From NCBI GenBank assembly GCA_019722365.1, contig JADFUC010001644.1:186001-250000 (forward strand): DNA of 64,000 nt, in the 5' to 3' direction. The position numbers and the translations under genes were made by a program. Below, piece after piece: positions 1 to 12,180 of the stretch (positions are counted from its first letter, which is position 1; every line of letters begins with the position of its first letter). A model generated the notes under the pieces. It made no database searches, was not told the origin of the DNA, and saw only the letters and a program-made list of their open reading frames with translations. This stretch comes from Lithospermum erythrorhizon. Taxonomy: Eukaryota > Streptophyta > Magnoliopsida > Boraginales > Boraginaceae.

Positions 1-1593
1 CCCGAAAATGATCTTTAATTCAAGAACATGTTGATTAAACGTTGACTTCTTATATGTATTTCAAAGCTCACCTACATCATTAATTAGGATTTTCGATACA
101 TGAAGCCTTACATTAGTAGGACTTAGGTATAATTATTAGCAATAATCTTGCAAAGATTCCTATACATAAATGAATAAAATAAAGTGGTAATGGTAAGTGT
201 TCGTTTGTAAGGTAGAGAAGTCGGTAGCAATAGGCAATAGCAACGATAACGATGCAGCCAATAAAGGTATCATTTACTACATGAGCATTCGGCAATGGTA
301 ATGGAAATCAAGTACTATCCTATTCAAGTTGGAATTAATGAACTTTTTACTTCAAAATACCTGCAAGCCTGCAACTACCACTCCAATCTACTTTGGATCT
401 CATTGAATTGACCTTTCAACAGAATTTATATTTTGTAACTACGTACATTGGACGTCATTGAATTGACTATTTTGCAAACAAATAAACACTCCACTTTTTC
501 GTCTTCATTTGTGTAAATAAACTTTACTCGGTATTAGTCTAAAAGAAAACTATTTTATATACGAGTTTCATTGAATACGACTTTTCATAAAATTTTATAT
601 ATATCTATGAGATGGAGTATGGAATTATGTTTATTATTTATAATCTACATGTAATTTTTAATGGTGAAGGTAAATAGGCAGAGGATGTTTCGCCCAAAAG
701 GTCAGGGATAGATTTATCCATATTCCATGTTTGGGGCGGATTGGTGGTTACCGGTGGAGGGAGCCGCTTGGGAAGATGGTGGACGGTCGGGAAGGTGAAC
801 TTGGCCATGGCCTTCTTGGCCTGGGTTATAATCTCGCTCTTCGAGACCCTTTCCCCGTCCCTTCGACCGATCATTGCTGGTTCAGCTTAATCATAGACGG
901 CTTTTACGACTGACAATGCTGTGACTACATGACGGATCGGATCGATTGGATTTTGTGCTCATGGACTCGACCGACTGACACCCCTCGAAAGATTGCCACC
1001 GCTTCTGACCTCGCCTCCCCTGCGCTTAACCTTCTATCTTTTCGATTTCAATGCTATTTCGATTTTCTAATACCGTAGCTTATCCTTATGTAACACGCTT
1101 CGAGGTTCGAGAACCTGGCCCGAACAACTTATACCTCGTAATTTTATTTTAATAAAGATTACCATAAAAAAAAAAGATTACATATTTAGTTTTCCAACGC
1201 TTGAGCACTTAAATGTTCCTTATATTAGCTAATGATGTAATTTTTCTTTTGATAGTTGAAAAAAATGAATGAATGAAACTTTCGTTTGATAAAATGGAGA
1301 AAATAGTAGAGTATTAAAAAGGGACTCAAGAGGCAATGAAGAGAAAATAATGGGGAATTTATTACAATATACATGAATTTACTTTATCAACACTTTTGAC
1401 GAATCATAAGTTTGATTCAGATAGTGTGCTTTACGTAACCGTTAAGTCGATACTTATTTTCACGCAATTGGCAGATACCCAAGATTCACGAAGTGGCCTC
1501 CTATAAAAAAACACCTAAAAATAAAGAAATAAAATGTAAAAACGAAGAATGGCTGACGGTCATCCCATATAAAAAATAAATAAATAAAATTAT
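1..1593. other. Intergenic, no gene seen
   Basis: AT-rich intergenic DNA. A less AT-rich stretch at about 660-1120 is open in short frames on both strands, but neither translation shows a recognisable domain, so no gene is called. The rest is simple AT-rich sequence with a short A tract near 1167. Confidence 0.5.
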
Positions 1594-1658
1594 TGGCCCA
1601 TGCAGGTCTCGAACCTGCGACCTGGCATAGCACTTAACCAATCACGAGCTAATGGGCC
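1594..1658 (-). pseudogene. Decayed tRNA-Ile-like sequence
   Basis: Read on the minus strand, this 65-nt stretch begins GGCCCATTAGCTC and ends with a perfect T arm (GCAGG, loop, CCTGC, including GGTTCGAGACC, a perfect B box) and ATGGGCC, which pairs over seven bases with the 5' end. It closely resembles plant tRNA-Ile(AAU). About nine bases are missing across the anticodon arm and the D arm is irregular, so a normal tRNA fold is not possible. It is either a tRNA pseudogene or the head of a tRNA-derived SINE; no clear target-site duplication was seen. Confidence 0.6.
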
Positions 1659-2450
1659 ACAATTGTTCGTTTGTTTGATAGACAATAGATGTCCAACTTA
1701 GTAAAAATGAAACCAATCTAGAACAACTTGCCGTTGGACGGTTTCGGATTTGGAGGTTTTCTCAAAGTCGGCAAAATCAATAGAATAGGTTTGACATAGA
1801 TATCAATCAATTTTGCTTCATTTGTATGTGCTATTAATGTGCTGGAAATATCATTCTAGGCAATGTTAAAAAAGAAAATTGGAAACACTCAATTTAAAAA
1901 CCCTAAGGATTATCCGCACTTATTATTCTCATAACATTGACAATATATATATATATATAGAGTAGGCAATTATATCAAGCTTTATGAAATCTAAAGTGTT
2001 CTACACAACAAACACTTCAAAATTGTGACTTTGAGGATCCCTAAATTAAAGTCGTAACTTGATCTTCACCATGTCAGTAACATTTATACAAAATAACAAA
2101 TAAGTAGTATTTGGCAGGTGTTAAATCTTTGCTATCTATGATGTAATTATTGTTGATTTTGTTTCACATCAATTGCACTTGATCCTCGTTAATGCCTATT
2201 CAGTGCCTACCACATACAGTCGAGCAAATACGTACTGAAGCACTAAGACCATTTATAGTGGAGGTTGAAAAAAATATTGAACTATTTAATTAATGCAATG
2301 GATAATTAAATGTTGGAAATCCTTAACTAAAGCCTCCCATTTAAATCATAAAAGTTAATGCAAATGAATAGTTAAAATGTGAGGTGTATTAAAATGATTT
2401 TAAAAAATATTAACCGTTGAATAATGATTAAATGGGCCAATACGTAGGCG
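1659..2450. other. Intergenic, nothing recognised
   Basis: AT-rich DNA with a short (TA)n run near 1943-1960. No coding frame or repeat structure is supported. Confidence 0.4.
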
Positions 2451-2469
2451 ACGCTAAGTAGATAATGGC

Positions 2470-2790
2470 TGTTATCGACCGGCACGAATCGAACCGGACC
2501 GCCTTGCTTTGGCCCATCCGAAACCCGCTTTCGGTCAAGGATCGGGACCGACCGACGTCCGTTTCGTCCATCCGGATCCGAAGGCTAAAGATCCGCTATC
2601 CGTTCGGCAAGAATAGGTTTTAGTTTTTTTTTTTTAATATTAAATTACCGGATCCGATCCGCCGGGTCACCGGTCCGCATCCGATTGATACCGGTCCGAT
2701 CCGCTCGATACCGGATCCGGTCCATTTTCGGATGGACTTTGGACCGGTCGACTGACCGGCTTCTCCCTGACGCCCCTGGGCCCACCGTAG
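2470..2790. repeat. GC-rich repeat block (GGATCCG/CCGGTCC motifs)
   Basis: An island of high GC in AT-rich DNA, built from many degenerate short motifs such as CCGGATCCG, CCGGTCCGATCCG and ACCGACCGAC on both strands. A T tract and AT spacer near 2620-2645 splits it. No terminal repeats were recognised. Such motif-dense DNA is common inside non-autonomous plant DNA transposons, but the class cannot be assigned here. Confidence 0.5.
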
Positions 2791-2830
2791 ACTTAGATCA
2801 GCGCGCCGTAGCCTGGCCCAATCACCGACA

Positions 2831-4480
2831 GGGCGCTTGGGTAGTGCAAATATATAATCGATAGAATAATGGACGGTAGACTGTTATTGGTTTGTTTATT
2901 TTTCAGATTTTCATTCCATCCCAATTATTTGGGATCAATTATTTCATAATAATTTTTTTTAAATATATATATATATATTTGTACCAACATTTAATATTTT
3001 TTGTACTCTATAAATAGAGACTTGGTTCATTTGATTTAGATATAAAAAAAATTATCCATTTTCAAATATAATTATTTCATTATTCTTTACTAAACTCTTC
3101 TTTTTAATTTTTCAATATCTTTTTTTAGTAAAATGGATTCTCAAAAATATTTTTTAATTAGGAATATAAGATTAAAAAATATTTAAATAAATTTCATTTT
3201 TAGAATATATCGAAAAATAAATTATTTACGTGTTAATTATTCGTCTTTAATTATAAAAGATAATTGTTATTATTATTTAATTAGAAAAAGAATATAAGCA
3301 AATGTTAATACGGTATAAAACGACGGGATGTGTTGAATTTTACCCCTCCGCTTTTTTAGTTTTCGCTTTTAGGTATCGGTAATATGATTAAGGAAAAAAA
3401 AATAGTCAAAAATTACATTGAAAATGTAGAATGACAATCAATTGAAAAAATATCATTGGTTGATTGTTTATTACAAGAGCAAAAGTACTTAAAAAGTTCA
3501 TTAAAAATGTAAAATTATGATTTATTATGCTAACAACAATTATAAAAAAAATTTTTACTAAAACGACAACTATAAAAAACGGAGGGAGTATTACACAAAA
3601 GTATTGTAGAGTATAAAAGTTGAATGATTACAATTATTGTTAAGTTGTTAGCATTATTTGAAAGTGTTGTAAATCAAAAAAGATAAGCCAGAAAAAATAA
3701 TCATTCTACATAGTCTAAGGGGATAATCAAATTATAATGCAATCAGCCCTCAAAGTCTGAGTTGATATCATATCGATAATAATCTGACATTCGACACACA
3801 AAGCTTCTACTAGAAGCTTATGTAATTAGCCTCATTGTTAATTTAAAAAAAAAAAAAACTTGACTGAAGCTGATTATTTTCCTTGTCAAAAGATGAAAGG
3901 TTATATTAGACGAACGTAAAGAAATCGATTAATATTGGAAAAGAAACGTAGACTTGATCCATGCATATGATTTGTCCCAAAAGCAATGCCCTAGATCTTA
4001 AAAAAAACTTTATTTCACTGTAAATTACAAAAAAGTTTCGTCATTTATTATATTTCTCCGGACTATCCTTGGAGATCCTTATTTGATTTGCAATAGTAGT
4101 TGCTTTTTTGCCATCTATATTAGGACGAATCATCTCCCTATTCCCTTTTATGTCTAAAACATAATTTGCTCATCGTGTTTGGTGAACATAAATTCAGCCG
4201 GGATTTATTGATCGTGAGTTCCCACCATAAAGAGACAGCAAGCAACCAATAATATTATTATTATTGTGTAGTCCTTTCTTTCAATTTATACGACCTTTTC
4301 TTACTTTAAAAAATTATTACAGTGAGACAAAGCAATACGTTAATTTACATACCGACTGGCCCTAGTAGCGTATTTTCTGCTGATTGTATACTCATCTCCT
4401 GGATCTACGCCGACTGATGGACTTATCGCAGTTGTAACATAGCAGCACTTCACTTTTGCGACTTAAGTATATAACCCAAA
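2831..4480. other. Intergenic, AT-rich
   Basis: Very AT-rich, with an (AT)n run near 2965-2981 and A tracts near 3845-3860. No coding potential recognised. Confidence 0.4.
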
Positions 4481-4645
4481 ATGAGACTTTTTGTGGTGGG
4501 ACTTTTGCTGATATGCTACTTGTCTTTGGTGGGAGTTGACGGGGATATAACCCGGCTCAGAAGTTGTGCGAAGGATAAAGCAGCAGTTTACAAGAATGTA
4601 CGCTTCGCTTGCATTTCACGTCTTAGCCTTCTCGTTGTAAAATGA
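4481..4645 (+). CDS. Possible small secreted peptide or orphan first exon
   Basis: A 54-codon frame starts at ATG 4481, with a TATATAA-like box only about 12 bases upstream (4468-4474). Its first 20 residues look like a signal peptide: MRLF, then a run of V, G, L and I, then a likely cleavage site around VDGD. The remainder is short and basic with two cysteines (about residues 29 and 44). A potential donor, GTACGC, lies in the frame near 4598, so this could be the first exon of a lost gene. I do not recognise the family, and chance cannot be excluded for so short a frame. Confidence 0.22.
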   Translation: MRLFVVGLLLICYLSLVGVDGDITRLRSCAKDKAAVYKNVRFACISRLSLLVVK

Positions 4646-6180
4646 CTGAAGTAAGATTTGGCTCACTTCGATTTTATTTAAGTTCGCCACAAGAATGCAT
4701 ACCTCAGAAGCTCGATTTGACTTGGATTTGATTTAAGTCAGGAATCAATGTAATGCTTTCAGTTTGTAATACACCGGCCTTAACAGCCTTTCTCACATTA
4801 GCTGATGATCAAGTATTTTGAAGTGCATCAAGGTCTCAACCTTATCATTTATCGATCACAAGAGTCTTGGGCATTGTTTCCTACCCTGAATCTAGAAGCT
4901 ACATGTGGACCTATTCGTTGTGTTCCTATATTGTGAACTTATCCAACCCAGATTTTTCTGTGTGTTCATGCAAGATTCAGGGGCTTATTTAGCTTGATCC
5001 TCGACATTATCTGTGTTTCTAATATTTCTTCGAATGATTTTTGTTGATTATTTCAAATATAGGGGGTTATGCCTCCGTGTTCTCTAATACTTGCTTCAAT
5101 TGGTTTGTTTATTTCGCGTACTTCATGACATCTAACCACACTTTGGAAATAAGATAATAACTGTTAATATTATTAAACAGAATCAAATTTTGGCCGCTTG
5201 AATTTGTGCCGCCTTTGACTTTTCTAGGGCAAACATTACCTAGTTCACTTATTTTAATCGAATCGTCATTTTGAGTCCATTTGTGATAGAAAATCCGAAT
5301 TTTATTTTGGTGTTTACATCCAATTTATTATTAAAATCCTGTAAATTTAGCAAACCCTATTTCGAATTTAAAATTAGGGTTAATTAATATAAAAAAAACC
5401 AATTTTAACTTCAATCCGGGAACACTTGTTCGTACAAGGGTTCAATATTAAATTTAGGGTGCGATCGAGAACCCTAGCCACATGACATTTCTTTAGTGTC
5501 TTGATTTAATTAATTTGATTAAGTCGTTTTCATCATTTTAATTATTATTTTGATAAATTTTCATTGTCTAAAAAATTATTAATAATATACTATTATTAAT
5601 ACATATTCAACAAAAAAAATAAGTTTTTATAAACTTAAATAACATATGTCAATCAGGTATGTAATAATATTTTTTAGTAAAATATTAGTAATATAATATT
5701 AACATCCAAAATTATATTATTCGAATAATAATCAATCAAATACAATTATACTTGACGAATAGATAATTAGTTTCAAAAGATGAAAGATTTTCAATTTAAA
5801 CATCTCATCTCTTTTCCTCCAACTAAGAAAAGAAAAGAATTTTTTTTACATGACAAATTAATCAAGCTAATATGTTCTAATTTCTCGACACTATCAACTA
5901 ACGAACACATTATTTATAATGATAATATTAAGAAAATAATTTAGTATTCGACTTGTATGTATTTCATGATTTTGTAACCACATAAAGTTTTCTGGAATAG
6001 ATCTAAGAAATTTTACAATGAAGGCTCTATGTTGCAACAAATAGGGATATTCAAAGGTGCTTGAATTTCTGCATACGAGCCTTTGAAAATAATTTATCGG
6101 GAACTTAATGTCAGATATGACTTTATCATTATTGTTAACCTAAACTAAAATTGCTTAAAGTTAACATCTATTTCAAATGA
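4646..6180. other. Intergenic, nothing recognised
   Basis: AT-rich sequence without supported coding frames or recognisable repeats. Confidence 0.4.
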
Positions 6181-6185
6181 ATAAT

Positions 6186-6528
6186 TAATAATAATAATAA
6201 TAATATAATTTACCGTAAATCATATAAAGATATGTTGCCATTAATTTGTCACCGCAAATTGTATCAAATTCAATAAATGCGATATTTATAATCATATCCA
6301 CGAAAAGTGACTAGAATCGTGACGAAGAAGATATATATCAACTATACCAAATCGGTATGCTTATTATATTACTTTAATAATTTGATGTCATCCGACAAAT
6401 ATATTGACGAATTGATCATCGTGATAAGATTAATTTAATTATTTGTGATTATGGGCTAAATTTTGGTGATAATTTAAATTTTTGTTACTGCCAATATATA
6501 AAATTCATATATATAGAAATTAAATAAC

Positions 6529-6570
<42 letters not shown>

Positions 6571-6712
6571 TTACACCAAACATATGATTATTTAACTTAT
6601 ATATACATATTATAATAATAATAACAATAGTTCTCAGATTATAATAAATAATAATAATAATAATACACAAAGATACGATTTTAATCCAACATATTATAAT
6701 AATAATAATAAA
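6186..6712. repeat. AAT/TAA trinucleotide microsatellites
   Basis: Several runs of (AAT)n/(TAA)n are separated by AT-rich DNA: about 6186-6206, a longer one at about 6530-6570, then about 6643-6664 and 6692-6712. They make an artefactual tyrosine-rich frame on the minus strand. No gene is present. Confidence 0.85.
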
Positions 6713-7229
6713 ATAGGTCTACATAAATATATTATTATTTAATAAGTAGCTTGCTCTATTAACTCAAGCAGCTTATCAATTCGTTATGCTGAATTACACT
6801 AAAAGATAATATTTTAGCTAATTTTAGATTTTGTAGGTGGTAGATAATTAATATGCGAAAAAAATAAACTAAGAAACACAATCTTTTATTCACACTTTTA
6901 TATTGCTAAATGATAATAACTTCATTACTTTTCTTAAATTAAATTAAATTTTTTAAGTTATTAGGATGATAGCAAGTATTAAAAACTCTAAAATAATAAT
7001 TGAAAATTTGGCTAAGGGGATGACATCTGAAAGATTAAATTAACTTTATTTCATTGTATACAATTAAAAGTTCTAAATATATTGTCGATTTTCAAAATTT
7101 TCAATACCTATGTGCATTTCTACGTAGTTCAATACTCTAGCAGTGCAGAGACAATCAATAATCCAACGGTCTGGTCCAGACTCTAGATATCCAAGAGGGG
7201 ACGAGGTATTTTGACGAGGACACTTGTTT

Positions 7230-7854
7230 TTGGGTGTGCACAAAATTCAAACCCATAAAATCGATCAAACCGAACCGAATATCTGCTTTCTTGGACCGAC
7301 CAAATCGAATCGGCTTGTGCTCAAGATCGGTAACCGAACTAATTTGTGCCGCTTTGAAATAACCGATCTAACCGATTTCTAAATTTATGTAGATTTCTCA
7401 ATTTTCATTTATTATCATTTTCAAGATTGGTAGTATTTACATGTGTGTATATTTAGCATTATAAATTTAGATTTAACCCTGCTTATTATCAAGTATAATG
7501 AAAATAAGATATATATAAATCTTTCTAAAACTAATAAATATAGGGAATACAACGATATGCAAAAAGAAAGTAGAAAAGGTATCGAATGCCAGATGATCGT
7601 ATAATTAATCTTAAACGTAGCTTCATCGAAATTATACTGACGATCTAAATGATTTAATTTTTGAGTTCATTTGCTAGACTCTAAAAATTGTGTCAAAATC
7701 GAAATTTAATCTAAACCGAACCTGATTCAATGGGAACCCATAGGATTGAAATCGGCGATTTAGTTTCCTGCCTTGTAGAACTGAATGCAAATAAAGCTCG
7801 ATTCTATACTTGAAAATTAAAACCGAACTAAACCATCCCGCATACACACCCTAA
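7230..7854. mobile_element. Probable non-autonomous hAT-like relic
   Basis: Both ends carry a short inverted motif: TTGGGTGTGCAC at 7230-7241 on the left, and the complement of TAGGGTGTGTAT at 7842-7853 on the right. Just inside each end are many copies of CCGAACC, ACCGA and AATCGG motifs. This arrangement (GGGTGTGCA termini plus CCGAAC-rich subterminal DNA) is typical of hAT-type non-autonomous elements. No transposase frame remains. The 8-bp flanks do not match, so the insertion is old or the boundaries are slightly off. Confidence 0.45.
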
Positions 7855-8190
7855 TGCTATTGTGGCTGTTCGTCACATGGTGAAGTTATATTCCTCATTA
7901 CTATGTTGCACTTATATCATCACATCAGTCTCATAGTCATACACTTGAAATATTAAGATATTTGTGGTTCATTATATATATAACTTAATCTTGATGATCC
8001 CAATCGTAGTTATGGGCTATTCCTATAATCAATTCCGACATGGAAATATTAAGAGATTCCGAGTTAATTATATAATGTCATGTACTAATCACTTATTTTC
8101 AGCTAATGTTTTTCAGTGGAATCTCATTAGTCTTAGTAAATAATAGCAAAAGAATAATCTTTAAAATTTACAAGATAAAATCGTATCTTA

Positions 8191-8301
8191 TTTTTTTTAA
8201 AAAAAAAAAAACTCACCCACCGCTCACTTACAATGAGAATCGAACCAAAAATCTATAAGCTACTGGAAGGCCTCCTAACCACTATATCATTCGATGTTCT
8301 C
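8191..8301 (-). mobile_element. tRNA-derived SINE with target-site duplication
   Basis: On the minus strand the element has an A-box-like segment (GATATAGTGGTTAGGAGGC), then a B box (GGTTCGATTCTC), a GTGAGCGGTGGGTGAG body end, and a T-rich tail running into A's (8191-8211). It is flanked by a 19-bp direct repeat, AAGATAAAATCGTATCTTA at 8172-8190 and AAGATAATATCGTATCTTT at 8302-8320, with two mismatches. Order and length fit a plant tRNA-SINE, read by RNA polymerase III and inserted by target-primed reverse transcription. Confidence 0.8.
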
Positions 8302-8850
8302 AAGATAATATCGTATCTTTAAGTATAAGATATAATCAGAGATACTAGTTTAATGTCATACTATATATTACTCCGTATACAATATTCTATCCAGGCCAAT
8401 AAGCTTCCTCAATAAATCCACAAGACCACAAAGCAATTATTAATATCCACAGATAACAGTGATTATCTAGAGTACATGCAGCATATCTGCGTCTATCGCC
8501 AATTAATCAATCCTCAAAGCAACTTCATCAATATTCGTCGACACTGCAGTAGCATATCTTATCAGATCAACTAATAATAAAATTTCACTAGTGTCCATTG
8601 CAAGTCGTACCATGTTACATGCAAAAGTATGCATGAGGATGAAAGGTAGCTAGATAATAATAATAAGAGGGCAGCCTTTATGGCTATCACCCATCGGTAA
8701 CAGATAGAAAGCAACGCCAACCTGTTTTCATTTGTTTTCTTATACATTTTCTACATAAAGTTATTCTAAAGAATCTTGCTCCAAATCTGTCACAGTGATA
8801 CAAATATATCCTACTTTGTACATTATTAAATTAATGGACCACCCACATTA

Positions 8851-8856
8851 TATAAA
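8851..8856 (+). promoter_or_regulatory. TATA box of the BAHD pseudogene
   Basis: TATAAA lies 98 bases upstream of the ATG at 8949 in DNA otherwise free of frames. The spacing fits a plant core promoter with a 60-70-nt leader. Confidence 0.45.
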
Positions 8857-8948
8857 TTGCATGCAATGATTCCCCCATTTAGCCATTCTGAAAACTTACA
8901 TACCACTAACTCAAAAACATAGAAAAAATATTCTCCATACAACAAAAA

Positions 8949-10260
8949 ATGTCAAGCTCTGTTCACGTTAAAGAAGCAATCTTGATCACCCCATCAAGCC
9001 AAACTCCATCACCAATTCTTCCTCTTTCTTCTTTAGATTCCCAATTATTTCTACGCTTCACTATCGAATACTTGCTCGTTTATAAACCAGTGCCAGGTTT
9101 GAATAAACCGGGTCTTGTCGAGCGGATCAAATCCAGTCTGAGCCAAGCATTGGTTCATTATTACCCTTTGGCGGGACGGGTCAGGTCAAGAACTGACGGG
9201 TCGGGTCTAGAGGTGGTCTGTGGATCTCAAGGTGCACTGTTTATTGAAGGGGTGGTTTTGGACGCACATTGTCCATGAATTTGGATAAGCCCGAGGTTTG
9301 AAGTCAATGGAGGAAGTTTTTTGTCTTCTACGTGCGTATGTCCTTAAAGCGGGCCCCACCAGCTGTCGGGTATGTTTCAAATTGACGGGTCGGGCGGATG
9401 ATGGTGCTACGTTGTGTGTCATTTAATCATCGCTAATTGATGGCATTGGGAGTGGAATGTTTTTGAACTCGTTCGCTGAGTTGGCATCCGGAAAATGGGG
9501 GATGATGAAGGCCATGCCGGTTTGGGATCGTCATCTCATCAACCCAAACCGGCTTATAAGAGCTCGACCGAATCTTCATAGTCATCCCGAGTTTACCCGA
9601 AGTTTCCTCGATCTTGTGGCTTCTTCTCGGTTTGTCCAAGAGGATCTTGTGCCAACTCAGATTATTTTTAACAAGAAAAAATTAAATGAACTCAACAAGT
9701 TTGCGACAAGTTGGCTCACCGAGTCTTCATGCACTATGTTCGAACTTCTTTCCGCTCATGTATGGAGGAGTTGGGCTAACGCATTAAATTTACCGTCCAA
9801 TCAAATCTTAAAGATGCTTTTTAGTATCGATATTCGTAATCGAGTCAAGCCGAGTTTACCAAGTAACTATTACGGTAATGCTTTTGTTTTAGGGTGTGCT
9901 CAAACAAGCGTTAGAGACTTGATAGAGAAGGGACTCGGCTACGCAACCGAGTTGGTTAAACGAGCCAAAGAGAGAGTTGATGATGAGCACGTGAGAGAAG
10001 TGATTGAATCGGTGAGTTCAAATCGAGTCTGTCCCGACTCGGTTGGAGTTTTGATTGTGTCACAATGGTCAAGGCTAGGTCTTGATAGAGTAGACTTTGG
10101 CATGGGGAAACCCATCCATGTTGCACCTGTTTCTACTGAAAAATATTGCATTTTTTCTCCGGTTCCTAATCAATCTGATGCAGTTAAAGTCAATCTTGCA
10201 GTCCCCGCTAGTGCCGTTGACCAATACATATATCTTGTAAGGAGCCCTTCCACCAGATGA
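8949..10260 (+). pseudogene. BAHD acyltransferase pseudogene
   Basis: BAHD enzymes are cytosolic proteins that move acyl groups from CoA thioesters to alcohols or amines. The whole span (1312 bp, about 437 codons, intronless) matches the family's usual length. The N-terminal part (8949 to about 9270) has the typical LSSLDSQL and YYPLAGR segments. The frame then shifts by one base near 9265-9278. In the new frame a TAA lies at 9286-9288 and another at 9424-9426, the latter inside the catalytic HxxxDG region, where LIDG remains (9433-9444) but the histidine is out of frame. From 9457 the frame is open to the TGA at 10260 and includes DFGMG (10093-10107), a variant of the structural DFGWG motif. 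Sequencing error could explain one lesion but hardly all three. Substrate class cannot be told. Confidence 0.85.
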
Positions 10261-12180
10261 AGATAATTCAGAACACGAGTGATTTACAGATTATTATATT
10301 ATTTTGAAATTTATTCAGTGTTCACTCGAATATTAAGTGACTTGACTTTTCTAATCTCTTTAATTTTTGGCAATTGACTTTTAATAATTGTATGCAATTT
10401 TATTAACATGTTTTTGGAGTTCCATGTACACAATAATTATTAGTTCTTACGCCCAAATTTAATTGATATACGGAGTATTATTTAAAGTCAAATATTCAAT
10501 ATAGTTAAAGTCAAATCTCTCCGGTAAATTAAATGAACGTAACACCTTAGTGGCCTATTAGTTACATTTGATTATGTCTTTAATTATGAGTTTTTGATTC
10601 CAGACTCATTTAATTATCCTAAACTGGTTGTTAAGGTTCCGTCTTGCACGCAATTTTGTCTCTTTTTTTTTTTTTTGGTAAACCACACATTTTTTGGTTA
10701 GATATTCTTAGAATGGAATCAAATCATAAGCTTTAGGGCGACTTACATGTAGCTTATCCACATAAAAAATTAGGCGTAATTAATCATGATCATGAATCAA
10801 TTTTTAAAGTAAACAAAATCAGATGGAGGATCTGGATGCCAATAATGACAAATTCAATATGTTTGCCGATCATGAGCTATGTAGCCTAAAAGCATCTTTG
10901 TAACAATGTCGATATATGCTTATAATAAGTTGATGTAACAAGGATAGAAGAAATGTAATACTTTATCCAAATCATTTTAATTAATTATATATTTTTGTGT
11001 TAGAACTTTGACTCCAAATTATTTTTTATTTCATATTCTAGTGAATATAATATTGTTATTGTTGATTGAATTTTAAACAATATTTTCATAATAATATCAA
11101 CTTCTTATAATTTTTAATTATATATACTTGAAATGTGCATTGTTCATTCAAAAATAAAAAAATATAAATGAAAAAGATTGAGAAAAATGATTGAATTTTA
11201 TAATTATACGGACTATATCACAGTCCATCATCCCTTTAGGCTGTGAGACTGTCCAGTGCATTATAGCCGTGTTCCACGACCTAGTCTCGATCCGGCTCCT
11301 TAAGGTTCGAACTTAGATCACCCGAATAGCTCAGGCTGTGTTCCTTAATGAACCTGGTTGAAGACTATTTGCCCTATCCTGTCAAGTCCACAGACGGGGC
11401 CGACAAAGTGATTTGTTTGTGATTAAATCTCTATCGTCAATCTTTTTTTAATGGTGTATCGTTTATTACAAAAAAATTGAAAATTGATGACGAATTGAAC
11501 AAATAACATTTCTAATGAAATTACGATTTATTAATAGTTCAAATAGGTAGTTTAAGATACAATAGGTCTTTTCTCGCAACCACTAGTACCATACAAACGG
11601 ACAACGAATACGATAACGACATGCTCACTCATTCCTACGCATTTAAACTCAAGGTTACAAAATCACCATAAGTTAAATCGTGACGCCAGACAAATTGCCA
11701 CACATCAGCCAAGAAAACACGGCGTGTTTCTGCTACTCATCCTTTGTACCTCCCATTTTCAATTTTGATATCATGAAGTTCGCCATCGATAGCTAGCTTA
11801 CACTCACCTTAACAAAACGCTGACACCTTCAAACAAATGAGGAGATAGCTGGGTGATCCTTTGTCGACGCGTTTAGGATAACCTTTGAAAATCTCTTACA
11901 TCATTCCTTCGTGAATTTTTATCTGAGGCATAAAGGAACAATATGCTAAAACAATTGTAAATTGATTAAGTTGATAGTTGTGATTATCGAACAATAAAAA
12001 TGCTCTATTTATAGATCCAAGAAAAATGCTTTTCTGACCATCTTCTACAACAAACGGTACCACGTTCCAGCAAACGTTACCACGTTTAGTCCCAAAGGCT
12101 AGCTAACGGCTATTTTTGCACTAAACGTGGTAACGTTTGATCAAGAGAAAAATGTGGAGGTAATTGGTAGTACATTATTT
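10261..12180. other. Intergenic with unidentified repeat debris
   Basis: Mostly AT-rich. A stretch at about 11215-11410 is markedly less AT-rich but has no open frame or recognisable structure. One TACGGAGTA motif lies at 10469-10477. Nothing else is supported. Confidence 0.4.

Noticed and set aside
638..913. Open frames on both strands over a less AT-rich stretch
   Set aside because: Neither translation shows a domain; the two frames mirror one another; no splice or promoter context.
1594..1658. Functional tRNA-Ile gene
   Set aside because: Anticodon arm is missing about nine bases, so no normal cloverleaf can form.
6485..6670. Minus-strand frame rich in tyrosine and isoleucine
   Set aside because: It is the translation of an AAT microsatellite.
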